From contig CAJUQH010000021.1 in NCBI GenBank assembly GCA_910588095.1, positions 1-34,987 of the forward strand: DNA of 34,987 nucleotides. Reading direction: 5' to 3'. Below, piece by piece: positions 25,884 to 34,113 of the stretch; the stretch's first letter is position 1, and each line of letters starts with the position of its first letter. The notes beneath the pieces were generated by a model. The model was not told the DNA's origin and did no database searches. It saw nothing but the letters and a program-made list of their open reading frames with translations. The translations under genes and the position numbers were made by a program. Source of the stretch: an uncultured Eggerthellaceae bacterium (GTDB lineage Bacteria; Actinomycetota; Coriobacteriia; Coriobacteriales; Eggerthellaceae).

Positions 25884-27287
25884 ATGCTTGAGAACCTCTC
25901 CCAGCGCCTCCAGGGCATCTTCTCGGGGTTGCGCGGCAAGGGCCGCCTGACCGAGGAGGACATCAACGCCGCCATGCGCGAGATACGCCTGGCGCTGCTG
26001 GAGGCCGACGTCAACTTCAAGGTGGTCAAGGCGTTCGTGGCCCGTGCCAAGGAGCGCTGCCTGGGCTCCGACGTGCTCGACTCGCTCACGCCGGCCCAGA
26101 ACGTCGTCAAGATCGTGCTCGACGAGCTCACGGCGCTGCTGGGCCGCACCGACAGCAAGCTGGTGCTGTCGAGCCGCATACCCAACGTCATCATGCTGGT
26201 GGGCTTGCAGGGCTCGGGCAAGACCACGGCGGCGGCCAAGCTGGCCTACCGCCTCATGCAGGAGGGCCACAGCCCGCTGCTGGCCGCCTGCGACGTGTAC
26301 CGCCCCGCGGCTGCCGACCAGCTGGCCACCCTCGGCGCCGAGATAGGCGCGCGGGTCTACCGCGGCGACGGCACCGACCCGGTGGCCATCGCGCGCGAGG
26401 GCGTGCAGGACGCCATCGACAACCTGCGCGACGTGGTCATCATCGACACGGCGGGCCGCCTGCACGTCGACGAGGACATGATGGCCGAAGCCGAGGCCAT
26501 CAAGGCCGCCACCAAGCCCGACCAGGTGCTCATGGTGGTGGACGCCATGACCGGCCAGGACGCCGTCAACGTGGTGGAGGCATTCGCCGAGCGCGTCGAC
26601 TTCGACGGCGTCATCATGTCCAAGATGGACGGCGACGCTCGCGGCGGCGGCGCGCTTTCGGTGCGCGAGGTGACCGGCAAGCCCATCAAGTTCATCAGCT
26701 CGGGCGAGAAGCCCGACTCGCTGGAGGAGTTCCACCCCGACCGCATGGCCAAGCGCATCTTAGGGATGGGCGACATGGTCTCGCTCATCGAGAGCGCGGT
26801 GAAGGCGCAGGTCGAGGAAGAGGAGGCCGTGGAGGCCGAGCGCGTGATGCGCGGCCGCCTGACCTTGGACGACTTCGTGGCCATGAACCGCCAGGTGCAC
26901 AAGATGGGCGGCATCGCCAAGCTGGTGAGCGCCCTGCCTGGCGGCGACAAGGCCCTGGGATCGGGCCAAGTGGACGAGAACGCGCTGGACTCCATGGAGG
27001 TCATCATCAACTCCATGACCAAGGCCGAGCGCGCCAAGCCCGAGCTGCTCAACGGCAGCCGCCGCGCCCGCATCGCGGCCGGCGCGGGCGTGACCGTCAC
27101 CGAGGTCAACCAGATGATGAAGAAGTTCAACGAGACGAAGAAGATGGTCAAGCAGGCCATGGGATCGATGGGCAACCAGGGCGGCGGCAAGGGCAAGAAG
27201 AAGGGCAAGCGCCGCCGCGGCCTGCCGGGCATGGGCGGCATGTCCATGGCCGACCTGCGCAACTTGCAGGACCTCATGGGCCGCTAG
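25884..27287 (+). CDS. ffh: signal recognition particle protein Ffh
   Basis: Ffh binds signal sequences and 4.5S RNA and hands ribosomes to FtsY. The 467-residue protein has the N domain (MLENLSQRLQGIFSGLRGKG, then EADVNFKVVKAFVARAKE), the G domain with GLQGSGKTT at 107-115, CDVYRPAAADQL, DTAGRLHVDEDMM and SKMDGDARGGGALSV, and the Met-rich M domain starting near GMGDMVSLIE. It contains GSRRARIAAGAG and VNQMMKKFNETKKMVKQAM and ends in a Lys/Arg/Gly-rich tail. The length is typical. It precedes rpsP, as in many bacteria, but rpsP has its own promoter. No 4.5S RNA gene was seen in the window. Confidence 0.97.
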   Translation: MLENLSQRLQGIFSGLRGKGRLTEEDINAAMREIRLALLEADVNFKVVKAFVARAKERCLGSDVLDSLTPAQNVVKIVLDELTALLGRTDSKLVLSSRIPNVIMLVGLQGSGKTTAAAKLAYRLMQEGHSPLLAACDVYRPAAADQLATLGAEIGARVYRGDGTDPVAIAREGVQDAIDNLRDVVIIDTAGRLHVDEDMMAEAEAIKAATKPDQVLMVVDAMTGQDAVNVVEAFAERVDFDGVIMSKMDGDARGGGALSVREVTGKPIKFISSGEKPDSLEEFHPDRMAKRILGMGDMVSLIESAVKAQVEEEEAVEAERVMRGRLTLDDFVAMNRQVHKMGGIAKLVSALPGGDKALGSGQVDENALDSMEVIINSMTKAERAKPELLNGSRRARIAAGAGVTVTEVNQMMKKFNETKKMVKQAMGSMGNQGGGKGKKKGKRRRGLPGMGGMSMADLRNLQDLMGR

Positions 27288-27300
27288 GGTGGCTGGGGCC

Positions 27301-27329
27301 TTGCTAAAAGGCGGCATTAACCGTAATAT
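27301..27329 (+). promoter_or_regulatory. rpsP operon promoter
   Basis: TTGCTA (27301-27306) and TAATAT (27324-27329) are separated by exactly 17 bases, the clearest -35/-10 pair in the window. A perfect palindrome AGCAATTGCT follows at 27331-27340, covering the expected transcription start. AGAAAGG at 27354-27360 is the ribosome binding site for rpsP. It should drive rpsP-khpA-rimM-trmD. Confidence 0.75.
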
Positions 27330-27370
27330 AAGCAATTGCTGTTTTCAGAATGTAGAAAGGCAAGTAACCA

Positions 27371-27613
27371 ATGGCTGTGAAGATTCGCCTGGCCCGTCAT
27401 GGTGCCAAGAAGCGTCCGTACTACCGCATCGTCGTGGCTGATTCCCGTTGCCCGCGCGACGGCAAGTTCATCGAGGAAGTGGGCCGCTACAACCCGCTGG
27501 TCGACCCTGCTATGATCAAGCTGGACATGGAGGCCGTCGACAAGTGGCTGGCCAACGGTGCCCAGCCCACCGACACGGTGGCTGCGCTCATCAAGACGGC
27601 GCGCGAAGCCTAA
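27371..27613 (+). CDS. rpsP: 30S ribosomal protein S16
   Basis: Bacterial S16 is a small-subunit assembly protein. The 80-residue sequence has the family start VKIRLARHGAKKRPYYRIVV and the core SRCPRDGKFIEEVGRYNPL, then a C-terminal helix LDMEAVDKWLANGAQPTDTV. The length is normal. It leads a tightly packed unit: khpA begins four bases after its stop codon. Its own promoter lies at 27301-27329. Confidence 0.97.
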   Translation: MAVKIRLARHGAKKRPYYRIVVADSRCPRDGKFIEEVGRYNPLVDPAMIKLDMEAVDKWLANGAQPTDTVAALIKTAREA

Positions 27614-27617
27614 AGCC

Positions 27618-27875
27618 ATGGCTGAGCTGTCTGACGACCTGGTCGGCCTGGTCGAAGCGGTGGTGACGCCGCTCATCGAGAACAAGGAAGAGCTGTCGGT
27701 CACCGCTTCCGAGCCCGAAGGCGAAGGCACCGTGGTGGTCGAGATAAGCGTGAACCCCGATGACGCCGGCAAGGTCATCGGCCGTCAGGGCCGCGTGATA
27801 AAGGCCGTGCGCACCCTTGCCCGCGCCGCTGCCTCCACCGAGGACGTGGCCGTGGAAGTGGAGCTCATCGACTAG
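27618..27875 (+). CDS. khpA: KH-domain RNA-binding protein KhpA
   Basis: An 85-residue single type-II KH domain protein. The RNA-binding GxxG loop is GRQG at residues 55-58 within GKVIGRQGRVIKAVRTLARA. KhpA works with KhpB in Gram-positives, influencing cell division and elongation through RNA binding. The ATG at 27618 is four bases after the rpsP stop and gives the family length; an upstream in-frame start would overlap rpsP. The stop TAG is directly followed by the rimM ATG. The rpsP-khpA-rimM-trmD order is conserved in many Firmicutes and Actinobacteria. Confidence 0.95.
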   Translation: MAELSDDLVGLVEAVVTPLIENKEELSVTASEPEGEGTVVVEISVNPDDAGKVIGRQGRVIKAVRTLARAAASTEDVAVEVELID

Positions 27876-28412
27876 ATGGCCGATTGGATCGATTGCGCCG
27901 TGCTGGCGCATCCCAAGGGCTTGGAGGGAGGACTCGTCTGCCGAGCGGCAACGGGCCTCCCTCTTCTGCTGTCTGAGGGCGCGGAGTGCGCCCTCGTGCC
28001 GCCACAGCTGGACGCCCCTCGCACGGTGACCGTGGGGCGGCTGGAGCCGCGCCCGAAGGCAGGCGAGGCCGTCGTCTACTTCCGCGAGGTGGCCGATGCT
28101 TCTGTGGCCCAGGCCCTGGCGGGCTGCCATTGCCTCATGCGAGCCGACCAGGTGGACGCCGAGGCCGTGGTGGCGGCCGTGGCGTCCGACGCGCTGGCCT
28201 GCGAGGGCTACCAGGTGGTCGATTCGGCAGCGGGGCCGGTGGGTGCCGTTGCGGGCGTCGACGAGGCGCCGGGCCAGATGCGCTTGGTGGTCGAACGGCC
28301 CGAAGGCGGCCGGCCGCTGCTCGTGCCGATCGTGCCCGAGATAGTGGCGGGCGTCGACGACGAGCGCCGCACCGTGGACGTGCGGCTGCCGGCTGGCCTG
28401 CTCGAGCTATGA
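27876..28412 (+). CDS. rimM: ribosome maturation factor RimM
   Basis: RimM binds S19 and the 16S rRNA head during 30S maturation. The 178-residue protein is divergent but has the expected two-part form: an N-terminal beta-barrel (ending near VVYFREVADASVAQALAGCH, followed by LMRADQVDAEA) and a C-terminal PRC-barrel (EGYQVVDSAAGPVGAVAGVD, then PLLVPIVPEIVAGVDDERRT and VDVRLPAGLLEL). The closing PEGLL-like end (PAGLLEL) is characteristic. It abuts khpA with no gap and is followed ten bases later by trmD. Identity rests on both the C-terminal motif and gene order. Confidence 0.9.
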   Translation: MADWIDCAVLAHPKGLEGGLVCRAATGLPLLLSEGAECALVPPQLDAPRTVTVGRLEPRPKAGEAVVYFREVADASVAQALAGCHCLMRADQVDAEAVVAAVASDALACEGYQVVDSAAGPVGAVAGVDEAPGQMRLVVERPEGGRPLLVPIVPEIVAGVDDERRTVDVRLPAGLLEL

Positions 28413-28422
28413 GGGGGCTGAC

Positions 28423-29169
28423 GTGCGCATAGACACTCTTTCCACCTTCCCTGACATGTTCTCGTCGGTCATGGGCGCGTCGATGATGCGCCGGGCCCAG
28501 GAGAAGGGCCTGCTCGACTTCCATGCCTACGACCTGCGCGATTGGACCTACGACCGCCACCGCACCACCGACGACGACCCTTATGGCGGCGGTGACGGCC
28601 TGGTGATGAAGTGCGAGCCGCTGTTCGAGGCGGCCGAGGCCATCGCGGCCGAGGGGCCTGCGCCGCACACGGTGTTCATGGCGCCCCAGGGCCAGCCTTT
28701 CGACGACGCGCTGGCCTGCGAGCTGGCGGCCGAGGAGCGGCTGCTGTTCGTGTGCGGCCACTACGAGGGCATCGACGAGCGCGCCTACGCCCTGGCCGAC
28801 CGCGTCATATCGCTGGGCGACTACGTGCTCACCTCGGGCGAGCTGGCCTCGATGGTGGTCGTCGACGCGGTGGTGCGCAAGGTACCCGGCGTGCTGGGGG
28901 CCGCCACCGGCGCCGACAACGAGTCGTTCAGCGACGGCTTGCTGGAGCATCCCCAGTTCACGCGCCCGGCCAGCTTTCGCGGCATGGACGTGCCGGCGGT
29001 GCTGCTGTCGGGCGACCATGGGGCCGTGGCCCGCTGGCGCCGCGAGCAGCAGCTCGAGCGCACGGCGCGCCTGCGCCCCGACTTGCTGCGGGCTGCCGCC
29101 GAGGCCGGCCGCCTGAGCCCCGTCGACAAGGATTTTCTGCAGACTTTGGGCCTGTCCGCGGGCTTGTAG
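28423..29169 (+). CDS. trmD: tRNA (guanine37-N1)-methyltransferase TrmD
   Basis: TrmD methylates G37 next to the anticodon using SAM and prevents +1 frameshifting. The 248-residue protein starts with GTG at 28423 after GAGGGGG. The trefoil-knot SPOUT motifs are visible: IDTLSTFPDMF, DPYGGGDGLVMK, FVCGHYEGIDERAY, SLGDYVLTSGELASMVVVDA and the catalytic segment DNESFSDGLLEHPQFTRP. The length is typical. The rplS gene that follows trmD in most genomes is not here; lepB comes next. Confidence 0.96.
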   Translation: MRIDTLSTFPDMFSSVMGASMMRRAQEKGLLDFHAYDLRDWTYDRHRTTDDDPYGGGDGLVMKCEPLFEAAEAIAAEGPAPHTVFMAPQGQPFDDALACELAAEERLLFVCGHYEGIDERAYALADRVISLGDYVLTSGELASMVVVDAVVRKVPGVLGAATGADNESFSDGLLEHPQFTRPASFRGMDVPAVLLSGDHGAVARWRREQQLERTARLRPDLLRAAAEAGRLSPVDKDFLQTLGLSAGL

Positions 29170-29183
29170 CGCCCCTGATGGGG

Positions 29184-29214
29184 TATCATACGCAAGTGCG
29201 CCCGCAAGGGGCGC
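29184..29214 (+). promoter_or_regulatory. possible lepB promoter and leader hairpin
   Basis: TATCAT at 29184-29189 could be a -10 box; a -35 is not clear (TTGTAG at 29164-29169 is only 14 bases away). It is followed by GCGCCC (29198-29203) pairing with GGGCGC (29209-29214), a short leader hairpin 45 bases before lepB. Confidence 0.35.
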
Positions 29215-29258
29215 GACCATCCTGTTCATATCGACGACGAAGGGTCCCAGGTACGCCC

Positions 29259-29837
29259 ATGGACTACGGTGACCACGCCTCGGAGCGGCAACGCCCCAGC
29301 CTCTTGCGCAACGCCCTTTCGCTGGTGGGCACCATCGCGCTGTTCGTGGCCATCACCTGGGGGCTGCGCCTGTTCGTCCTGCAGCCCTACGAGATCCCCT
29401 CGGGCTCCATGGAGGAGACCATCCAGGTGGGCGACATGCTCTTCTCCGAGAAGATATCCTATTACGTGGGCGAGCCCGCCTACGGCGACATCGTCACCTT
29501 CGCCGACCCCGAGATTCCCAGCCGCACCCTCATCAAGCGCGTCATAGCCACCGGCGGCCAGACCGTCGACTTGGTGGACGGCAACGTGGTGGTGGACGGC
29601 AAGGTGCTGGTCGAGCCCTACACCGACGGCAAGCCCAGCTATCCGCTCACGCCCGCCTACGGCACGAGCCTGATCTACCCCTACACGGTGCCCGAGGGCT
29701 ACCTGTGGGTGATGGGCGACAACCGCACGAACTCCCAGGACTCGCGCTACTTCGGCGCGGTGGATTCCAAGAGCGTCACCGGAAAGGCGTTCTTCGTGTA
29801 CTGGCCGCTCGACCACCTGGGGCCGCTGATGTCCTAG
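29259..29837 (+). CDS. lepB: type I signal peptidase
   Basis: LepB cuts signal peptides from secreted proteins at the outer face of the membrane. The 192-residue protein has a short cytoplasmic N-terminus, one transmembrane helix at about 18-40, the catalytic Ser50 in PSGSMEETI, the catalytic Lys93 in LIKRVIATGG and the closing box GDNRTNSQDSRYFG at 153-166. The single anchor and size match Gram-positive SipS-like enzymes. I chose the ATG at 29259, which puts the charged segment and anchor in normal positions; the frame is open well upstream, inside trmD. It stands between trmD and glyQ. Confidence 0.94.
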   Translation: MDYGDHASERQRPSLLRNALSLVGTIALFVAITWGLRLFVLQPYEIPSGSMEETIQVGDMLFSEKISYYVGEPAYGDIVTFADPEIPSRTLIKRVIATGGQTVDLVDGNVVVDGKVLVEPYTDGKPSYPLTPAYGTSLIYPYTVPEGYLWVMGDNRTNSQDSRYFGAVDSKSVTGKAFFVYWPLDHLGPLMS

Positions 29838-29869
29838 CTGGCGGCCAAGGCACGCGCAACGGAAGGCTA

Positions 29870-29893
29870 CGGGCGGCTGCAAGGGGCCGCCCG
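29870..29893 (+). repeat. hairpin between lepB and glyQ
   Basis: CGGGCGGC (29870-29877) pairs with GCCGCCCG (29886-29893) around an 8-base loop and is followed by CTTGTTA. It could be a weak terminator of lepB or a glyQ leader hairpin; it ends 21 bases before the glyQ ATG. Confidence 0.5.
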
Positions 29894-29914
29894 CTTGTTA
29901 CGAGAAGGAGAAGC

Positions 29915-30856
29915 ATGGCAAGCGAGAAGGGGAACATGACGGCGCGCGAAGGCGCCCCCACGTTCCAGGACATCATCATGAACCTGCAGCGCTACTGGGC
30001 CGACTACGGGTGCGCGGTGCTGCAGCCCTACGACAACGAGGTGGGCGCCGGCACCTTCCATACCGCCACCACGCTGCGCTCGCTGGGCCCGGGCACATGG
30101 CGCACCGCCTACGTGCAGCCCTCGCGCCGCCCGGCCGACGGCCGCTATGGCGAGAACCCCAACCGCTTGCAGCACTACTATCAGTTCCAGGTGCTGCTGA
30201 AGCCCTCGCCCGACGACGTGCAGAACCTGTACCTCGAGAGCCTGCGCGCCATCGGCGTGGCGGTGGAGGAGCACGACGTGCGCTTCGTCGAGGACGACTG
30301 GGAGAGCCCGACCCTGGGTGCCTGGGGCCTGGGCTGGGAAGTGTGGATCGACGGCATGGAGGTCACGCAGTTCACCTACTTCCAGCAGGTGGGCGGCTTT
30401 GAGTGCTCGCCCGTGCCAGCCGAGATAACCTACGGCCTCGAGCGCCTGGCCATGTACGTGCAGGGCGTCGACTCGGTCTACGACATCGTGTGGAGCCGCG
30501 GCGCCGACGGCACCGTGTTCACCTATGGCGACGTGTTCCTCGAGAACGAGCGCGAGTTCTCGGCCTACAACTTCGAGGTGGCCGACACCGACTTCCTGTT
30601 CGGCGAGTTCGACCGCTACGAGGCCGAGTGCCTGCGCACGCTGGAGGCGGGGCTGCCGCTGCCGGCCTACGACTACGTGCTGAAGTGCTCGCATGCCTTC
30701 AACCTGCTCGACGCGCGCGGCGTCATATCGGCCACCGAGCGCATGGGCTACATCCTGCGCGTGCGCACCATCGCCAAGGCGTGCTGCGCGAGCTACCTGG
30801 AGCATGTGGTGGGCCAAGCGCCCGCTGCTGCCGAGGAAGGGGGTGAGGTGCGATGA
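29915..30856 (+). CDS. glyQ: glycyl-tRNA synthetase alpha subunit
   Basis: The alpha chain carries the class II catalytic core for glycyl-adenylate formation. The 313-residue protein has FQDIIMNLQRYWADYGCAVL, QPYDNEVGAGTFHTATTLRS, the PSRRPADGRYGENPNRLQHY motif, GWEVWIDGMEVTQFTYFQQV and the class II motif-3-like EITYGLERLAMYVQGVDSVY. AGAAGGAG lies a few bases before the ATG, which decides the start; the frame is open further upstream. Its TGA overlaps the glyS ATG as ATGA, so the two chains are translationally coupled, fitting an alpha2beta2 enzyme. Confidence 0.96.
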   Translation: MASEKGNMTAREGAPTFQDIIMNLQRYWADYGCAVLQPYDNEVGAGTFHTATTLRSLGPGTWRTAYVQPSRRPADGRYGENPNRLQHYYQFQVLLKPSPDDVQNLYLESLRAIGVAVEEHDVRFVEDDWESPTLGAWGLGWEVWIDGMEVTQFTYFQQVGGFECSPVPAEITYGLERLAMYVQGVDSVYDIVWSRGADGTVFTYGDVFLENEREFSAYNFEVADTDFLFGEFDRYEAECLRTLEAGLPLPAYDYVLKCSHAFNLLDARGVISATERMGYILRVRTIAKACCASYLEHVVGQAPAAAEEGGEVR

Positions 30857-32934
30857 GCCAGACGCATGCCGTCGCCTTCGAGATAGGCACCGAGGAGATA
30901 CCGGCGTTCGACCTGCATGACGCCACCGAGAAGCTGGAGGGCCTGGCCGCCGCCGCCTTCGATGCGGCGCGCATCCCGCATGGCGCCATAGAGGTGCACA
31001 CCACGCCGCGGCGCATGATCGTGCTGGTGCACGACGTGCCCGAGGCCACCGAGGCTACCGAGGAGGAGTTCCGCGGGCCTTCGGCGGCCATCGCCTTCGA
31101 CGAGGCGGGCCAGCCCACCAAGGCGGCGCTGGGCTTCGCGCGGGGGAAGGGCGTCGACGCGAGCGCGCTCGAGCGGCGCGACGTGGACGGCACCGAGTAC
31201 GTGTTCGCCGTGAAGTCGACGCCGAGCGCCCAGGTGGCCACGCTGCTGCCCGAGGTGCTGGGCGGCATCATCGAGGCCATCGCGTGGCCCAAGTCGCAGC
31301 GCTGGGGCAGCCGCTCCGAGCAGTTCAGCCGGCCCGTGCGCTGGCTGGTGGCGCTCTTCGGCAGCGAGGTGGTGCCGGTGGAATACGCCGGGCTCACGGC
31401 TGGGCGCCTCACCTGGGGCCACCGCTTCCTGGCGCCGGGGCCGCACGAGGTGGCCAGCGCCGACGGGCTGCTCGACGTGGTGCGCGGCGCCTACGTGGTG
31501 CCCAACGAGGCCGAGCGCGAGGCGCGCATACGCGAGCAGGTGGCCGCAGCCGAGGCCGAATGCGGCCTGGTGGCCGAGCTGCCGGCCAAGACTATGGCCG
31601 AGGTCGTGAACCTGACCGAGTACCCCACGGTGATGGTGGGCGGCTTCGACGAGCTGTTCCTGAGCGTGCCGAAGGAGATCACCGTCGACGCCATGCTGGT
31701 GCATCAGCGCTACTTCCCGCTGTTCAGCGCCGATGGTGCCCTGGCGAACAAGTTCCTCATAACCGCCAACGGCGACCCGGCCTTCGCCGCGAACATCATC
31801 GACGGCAACGAGCGCGTGGTGGCCGCGCGCCTCTACGACGCCAAGTTCTTCTACGACGAGGACCTGAAGAAGCCGCTGGAGGGCTATGTGGGCCAGCTGG
31901 ACGAGGTGGTGTTCCAGGAGAGCCTGGGCACCATGCGCCAGAAGACCGAGCGCATTGAGAAGCTGGCCGCGTTCATCGCGGGCGAATCCGGGCTCGATGC
32001 GGCCGAGCGCGCCGACGTGGAGCGAGCCGCGCATCTGGCCAAAGCCGACCTGGTGACGGGCGCAGTGGTGGAGTTCACCAGCGTGCAGGGCATCATGGGC
32101 TCGTACTACGCCGAGGCGGCGGGGGAGGCCCCGCGGGTGGCCCAGGCCATAGCCGACCACTACCGGCCGCGCTTCTCGGGCGACGAGCTGCCCGCCACCG
32201 CGGTGGGCATGGCGGTGGCCTGCGCTGACAAGCTGGACACCATCTGCGGCCTGTTCGCGGTCGACCAGGCGCCGACCGGCTCCTCTGACCCGTTCGCGCT
32301 GCGCCGCGCGGCCTTGGGCGTGCTGGCCATGGCCGACGCCGGGCTGCGCTTCAGCCTGACGGCCGCCATCGACGAGTCGCTGGCGCTGTTCGCAGCCCAG
32401 GGCATCGCCTTCGATGCCGCTGCGGTGCGCGAGGCGGTGGTGGCGTTCTTCCTCACGCGCACGACGGTCATGCTGCGCGACGAGGGCGTGAAGGCCGACA
32501 CCATCGACGCGGTGCTGGCTGCGGGCGTGCAGGAGCCCTCGCAGCTGGTGGCGCGCGCCCGGGCGCTCGAGGCTGCCCGCCAGGACGCGCCGGAGGCGTT
32601 CGACGACCTGGCCACGGCCTTCGCTCGCGCCAATAACCTGCGCGATGGCTCGCTGGGCGTCGACTTCGACGAGGCGCTGCTCACCGAGGTGGACCATGCG
32701 CTGTCGTCGGCGGTGGTGCAGGCCGAGCGGCGCGTGGCTGCTGCCCTGGAGGCCGACGACTACGCGACGGCCCTGGACGAGCTGGCTGCGCTGCGCAAGC
32801 CGGTCGACCTGTTCTTCGAGCGCGTCATGGTCATGGACGACGACCTGGACGTGCGCGCCAACCGCCTGCGGCTGCTCAACCGCTTCGTGGGCGTGTTCGC
32901 CAACGTGGCCGACTTCGGGCTGATGGCCCGCTAG
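30853..32934 (+). CDS. glyS: glycyl-tRNA synthetase beta subunit
   Basis: The beta chain binds tRNA-Gly and contains HD-like and anticodon-binding domains. The 693-residue protein has the family start AFEIGTEEIPAFDLHDATEK, then FRGPSAAIAFDEAGQPTKAA, GFARGKG, MRWGS-like segment PKSQRWGSRSEQFSRPVRWL, LTEYPTVMVGGFDELFLSVP, HQRYFPLF, KFFYDEDLKKPLE and SDPFALRRAALGVLA. The C-terminal helical domain ends with NRFVGVFANVADFGLMAR. The length is typical. It overlaps glyQ by four bases and ends before a strong terminator at 33002-33037. Confidence 0.97.
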   Translation: MSQTHAVAFEIGTEEIPAFDLHDATEKLEGLAAAAFDAARIPHGAIEVHTTPRRMIVLVHDVPEATEATEEEFRGPSAAIAFDEAGQPTKAALGFARGKGVDASALERRDVDGTEYVFAVKSTPSAQVATLLPEVLGGIIEAIAWPKSQRWGSRSEQFSRPVRWLVALFGSEVVPVEYAGLTAGRLTWGHRFLAPGPHEVASADGLLDVVRGAYVVPNEAEREARIREQVAAAEAECGLVAELPAKTMAEVVNLTEYPTVMVGGFDELFLSVPKEITVDAMLVHQRYFPLFSADGALANKFLITANGDPAFAANIIDGNERVVAARLYDAKFFYDEDLKKPLEGYVGQLDEVVFQESLGTMRQKTERIEKLAAFIAGESGLDAAERADVERAAHLAKADLVTGAVVEFTSVQGIMGSYYAEAAGEAPRVAQAIADHYRPRFSGDELPATAVGMAVACADKLDTICGLFAVDQAPTGSSDPFALRRAALGVLAMADAGLRFSLTAAIDESLALFAAQGIAFDAAAVREAVVAFFLTRTTVMLRDEGVKADTIDAVLAAGVQEPSQLVARARALEAARQDAPEAFDDLATAFARANNLRDGSLGVDFDEALLTEVDHALSSAVVQAERRVAAALEADDYATALDELAALRKPVDLFFERVMVMDDDLDVRANRLRLLNRFVGVFANVADFGLMAR

Positions 32935-33001
32935 GCCTGGCGGCTGCTTTGCCGTGCCCGGTGCGGGCGCGGCGGGCACGCGAACCCTTCGGGTATGTAA
33001 C

Positions 33002-33037
33002 GGCCCGGCTTGCGGCGGCAGGCCGGGCCTTCCTTTT
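33002..33037 (+). terminator. intrinsic terminator after glyS
   Basis: GGCCCGGC (33002-33009) pairs with GCCGGGCC (33022-33029) over eight base pairs with a 12-base loop, followed by TTCCTTTT. The T-tract runs straight into the extended -10 box of the next gene. Confidence 0.75.
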
Positions 33038-33045
33038 GCTATGAT
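33037..33045 (+). promoter_or_regulatory. extended -10 promoter (TGCTATGAT)
   Basis: TATGAT at 33040-33045 is preceded by TG one base away. It sits directly on the end of the glyS terminator and 36 bases before the ATG at 33082, so the next gene is independently transcribed. Confidence 0.55.
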
Positions 33046-33081
33046 GGCTGGGAACGTGCCCTATCACGGAAGGCCGAGGCT

Positions 33082-33900
33082 ATGCTCCCTTACTTCAAGA
33101 AGTACGCGATAATCAGCTGCGTCGTGGCGGTGGCTGTGCCGGTGGTGGTGTCCACCGTCTACGTGCTGGTCACCGGCCGCATGATGGCGGCCTCGCTGGA
33201 CGGGCTCATCATATTGCTGTTGCTGCTGTTCGGCACCATGATGGCCATGCAGGTGGTGTTCGCTAAGCGGGTGGCTGCCGAGACCTCAGAGCTGCTCGAC
33301 CTGTACAACGAGCAGTGCGACCCAGCGGCGCTCGTGGAGAAGGGGCGCGCCGTGGCCGAAGCCATAACGGTGCCGTTCAACACCGACGGCTCGTGGTTTT
33401 TGACCTACTATGCCCAGGCGCTGCTCGACCTGGGTCGCACCGACGCGGCGCGCAAGATCCTCGGCGAGATAGCCCAGAGCGCCAGCCGGGCGCGCAAGGC
33501 GCCGGTGAAGGCTGGCATCCTGATGAACGAGGCCGTGCTGGCTGCGAAGCTGGAGGGGCCGGAAGCGGCGCTCAAGCTCATGGACGAGGCCTATGAGCTG
33601 TTCGGAGGCAGCAGTGCGAACCCTGCCGATCGCAACATCGTGTTCGTGAACGGCCAGCGCGACCTGCTGCGCGCCGAGGTGGAGGGCGATGCCAAGGCCC
33701 AGCGCACCTTCTATGCGCGAGCCCAGGCTGACGAGTCGGTGCCCATGCGCTTGCGGGTCGAGAGCGCGTGGAAGCTGGCGCGGCTGAGCTACCAGGAGGG
33801 CGACACGGCCACCGAGCGCACCATGCTCCAGTTCGTGGTGGACCACGGGAACAAGCTGGCGCTGGTGGCTCCGGCGCGCAAGCAGCTGGGCGAGCTGTAG
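33082..33900 (+). CDS. membrane protein with TPR-like cytoplasmic domain, unknown function
   Basis: I do not recognise this 272-residue protein as a named family. It starts with two hydrophobic helices (about residues 8-30 and 40-60) separated by a short loop, followed by a soluble, mostly helical region. That region has tetratricopeptide-like spacing, for example SWFLTYYAQALLDLGRTDAA then RKILGEIAQSA, AGILMNEAVLAAKLEGPEAA then LKLMDEAYELF, and LRVESAWKLARLSYQEGDTA. The ATG at 33082 is preceded by GGAAGG and fits the extended -10 promoter at 33037-33045. It stands alone between two intrinsic terminators. A scaffold or protein-protein contact role is possible, by inference from the repeats only. 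Confidence 0.75.
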   Translation: MLPYFKKYAIISCVVAVAVPVVVSTVYVLVTGRMMAASLDGLIILLLLLFGTMMAMQVVFAKRVAAETSELLDLYNEQCDPAALVEKGRAVAEAITVPFNTDGSWFLTYYAQALLDLGRTDAARKILGEIAQSASRARKAPVKAGILMNEAVLAAKLEGPEAALKLMDEAYELFGGSSANPADRNIVFVNGQRDLLRAEVEGDAKAQRTFYARAQADESVPMRLRVESAWKLARLSYQEGDTATERTMLQFVVDHGNKLALVAPARKQLGEL

Positions 33901-34008
33901 CGCGGTTGGCTGGCTGGCAACTCGGCTCGCATGGACGGCTCGCGCTGCGGCGATGCAGGCGGTTCTGAAGCTGGCTTCTGGCCGGAGGAGAGCTTGAATC
34001 TATGAGAC

Positions 34009-34033
34009 AAGGCGGGCGATGTCCCGCCTTTTT
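34009..34033 (+). terminator. intrinsic terminator
   Basis: GGCGGG (34011-34016) pairs with CCCGCC (34023-34028) around CGATGT, flanked by AA and followed by five T. It ends the single-gene transcript of the TPR-like membrane protein, 108 bases after its stop codon. Between stop and terminator nothing else is seen. Confidence 0.88.
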
Positions 34034-34113
34034 CGTGAGCTGAGCAGGCGTTTCCACCCATCCTCCAAAACGGGGCCTTGCATGGCGGGCGGTTGATTGC
34101 TATATTCTCAGGT

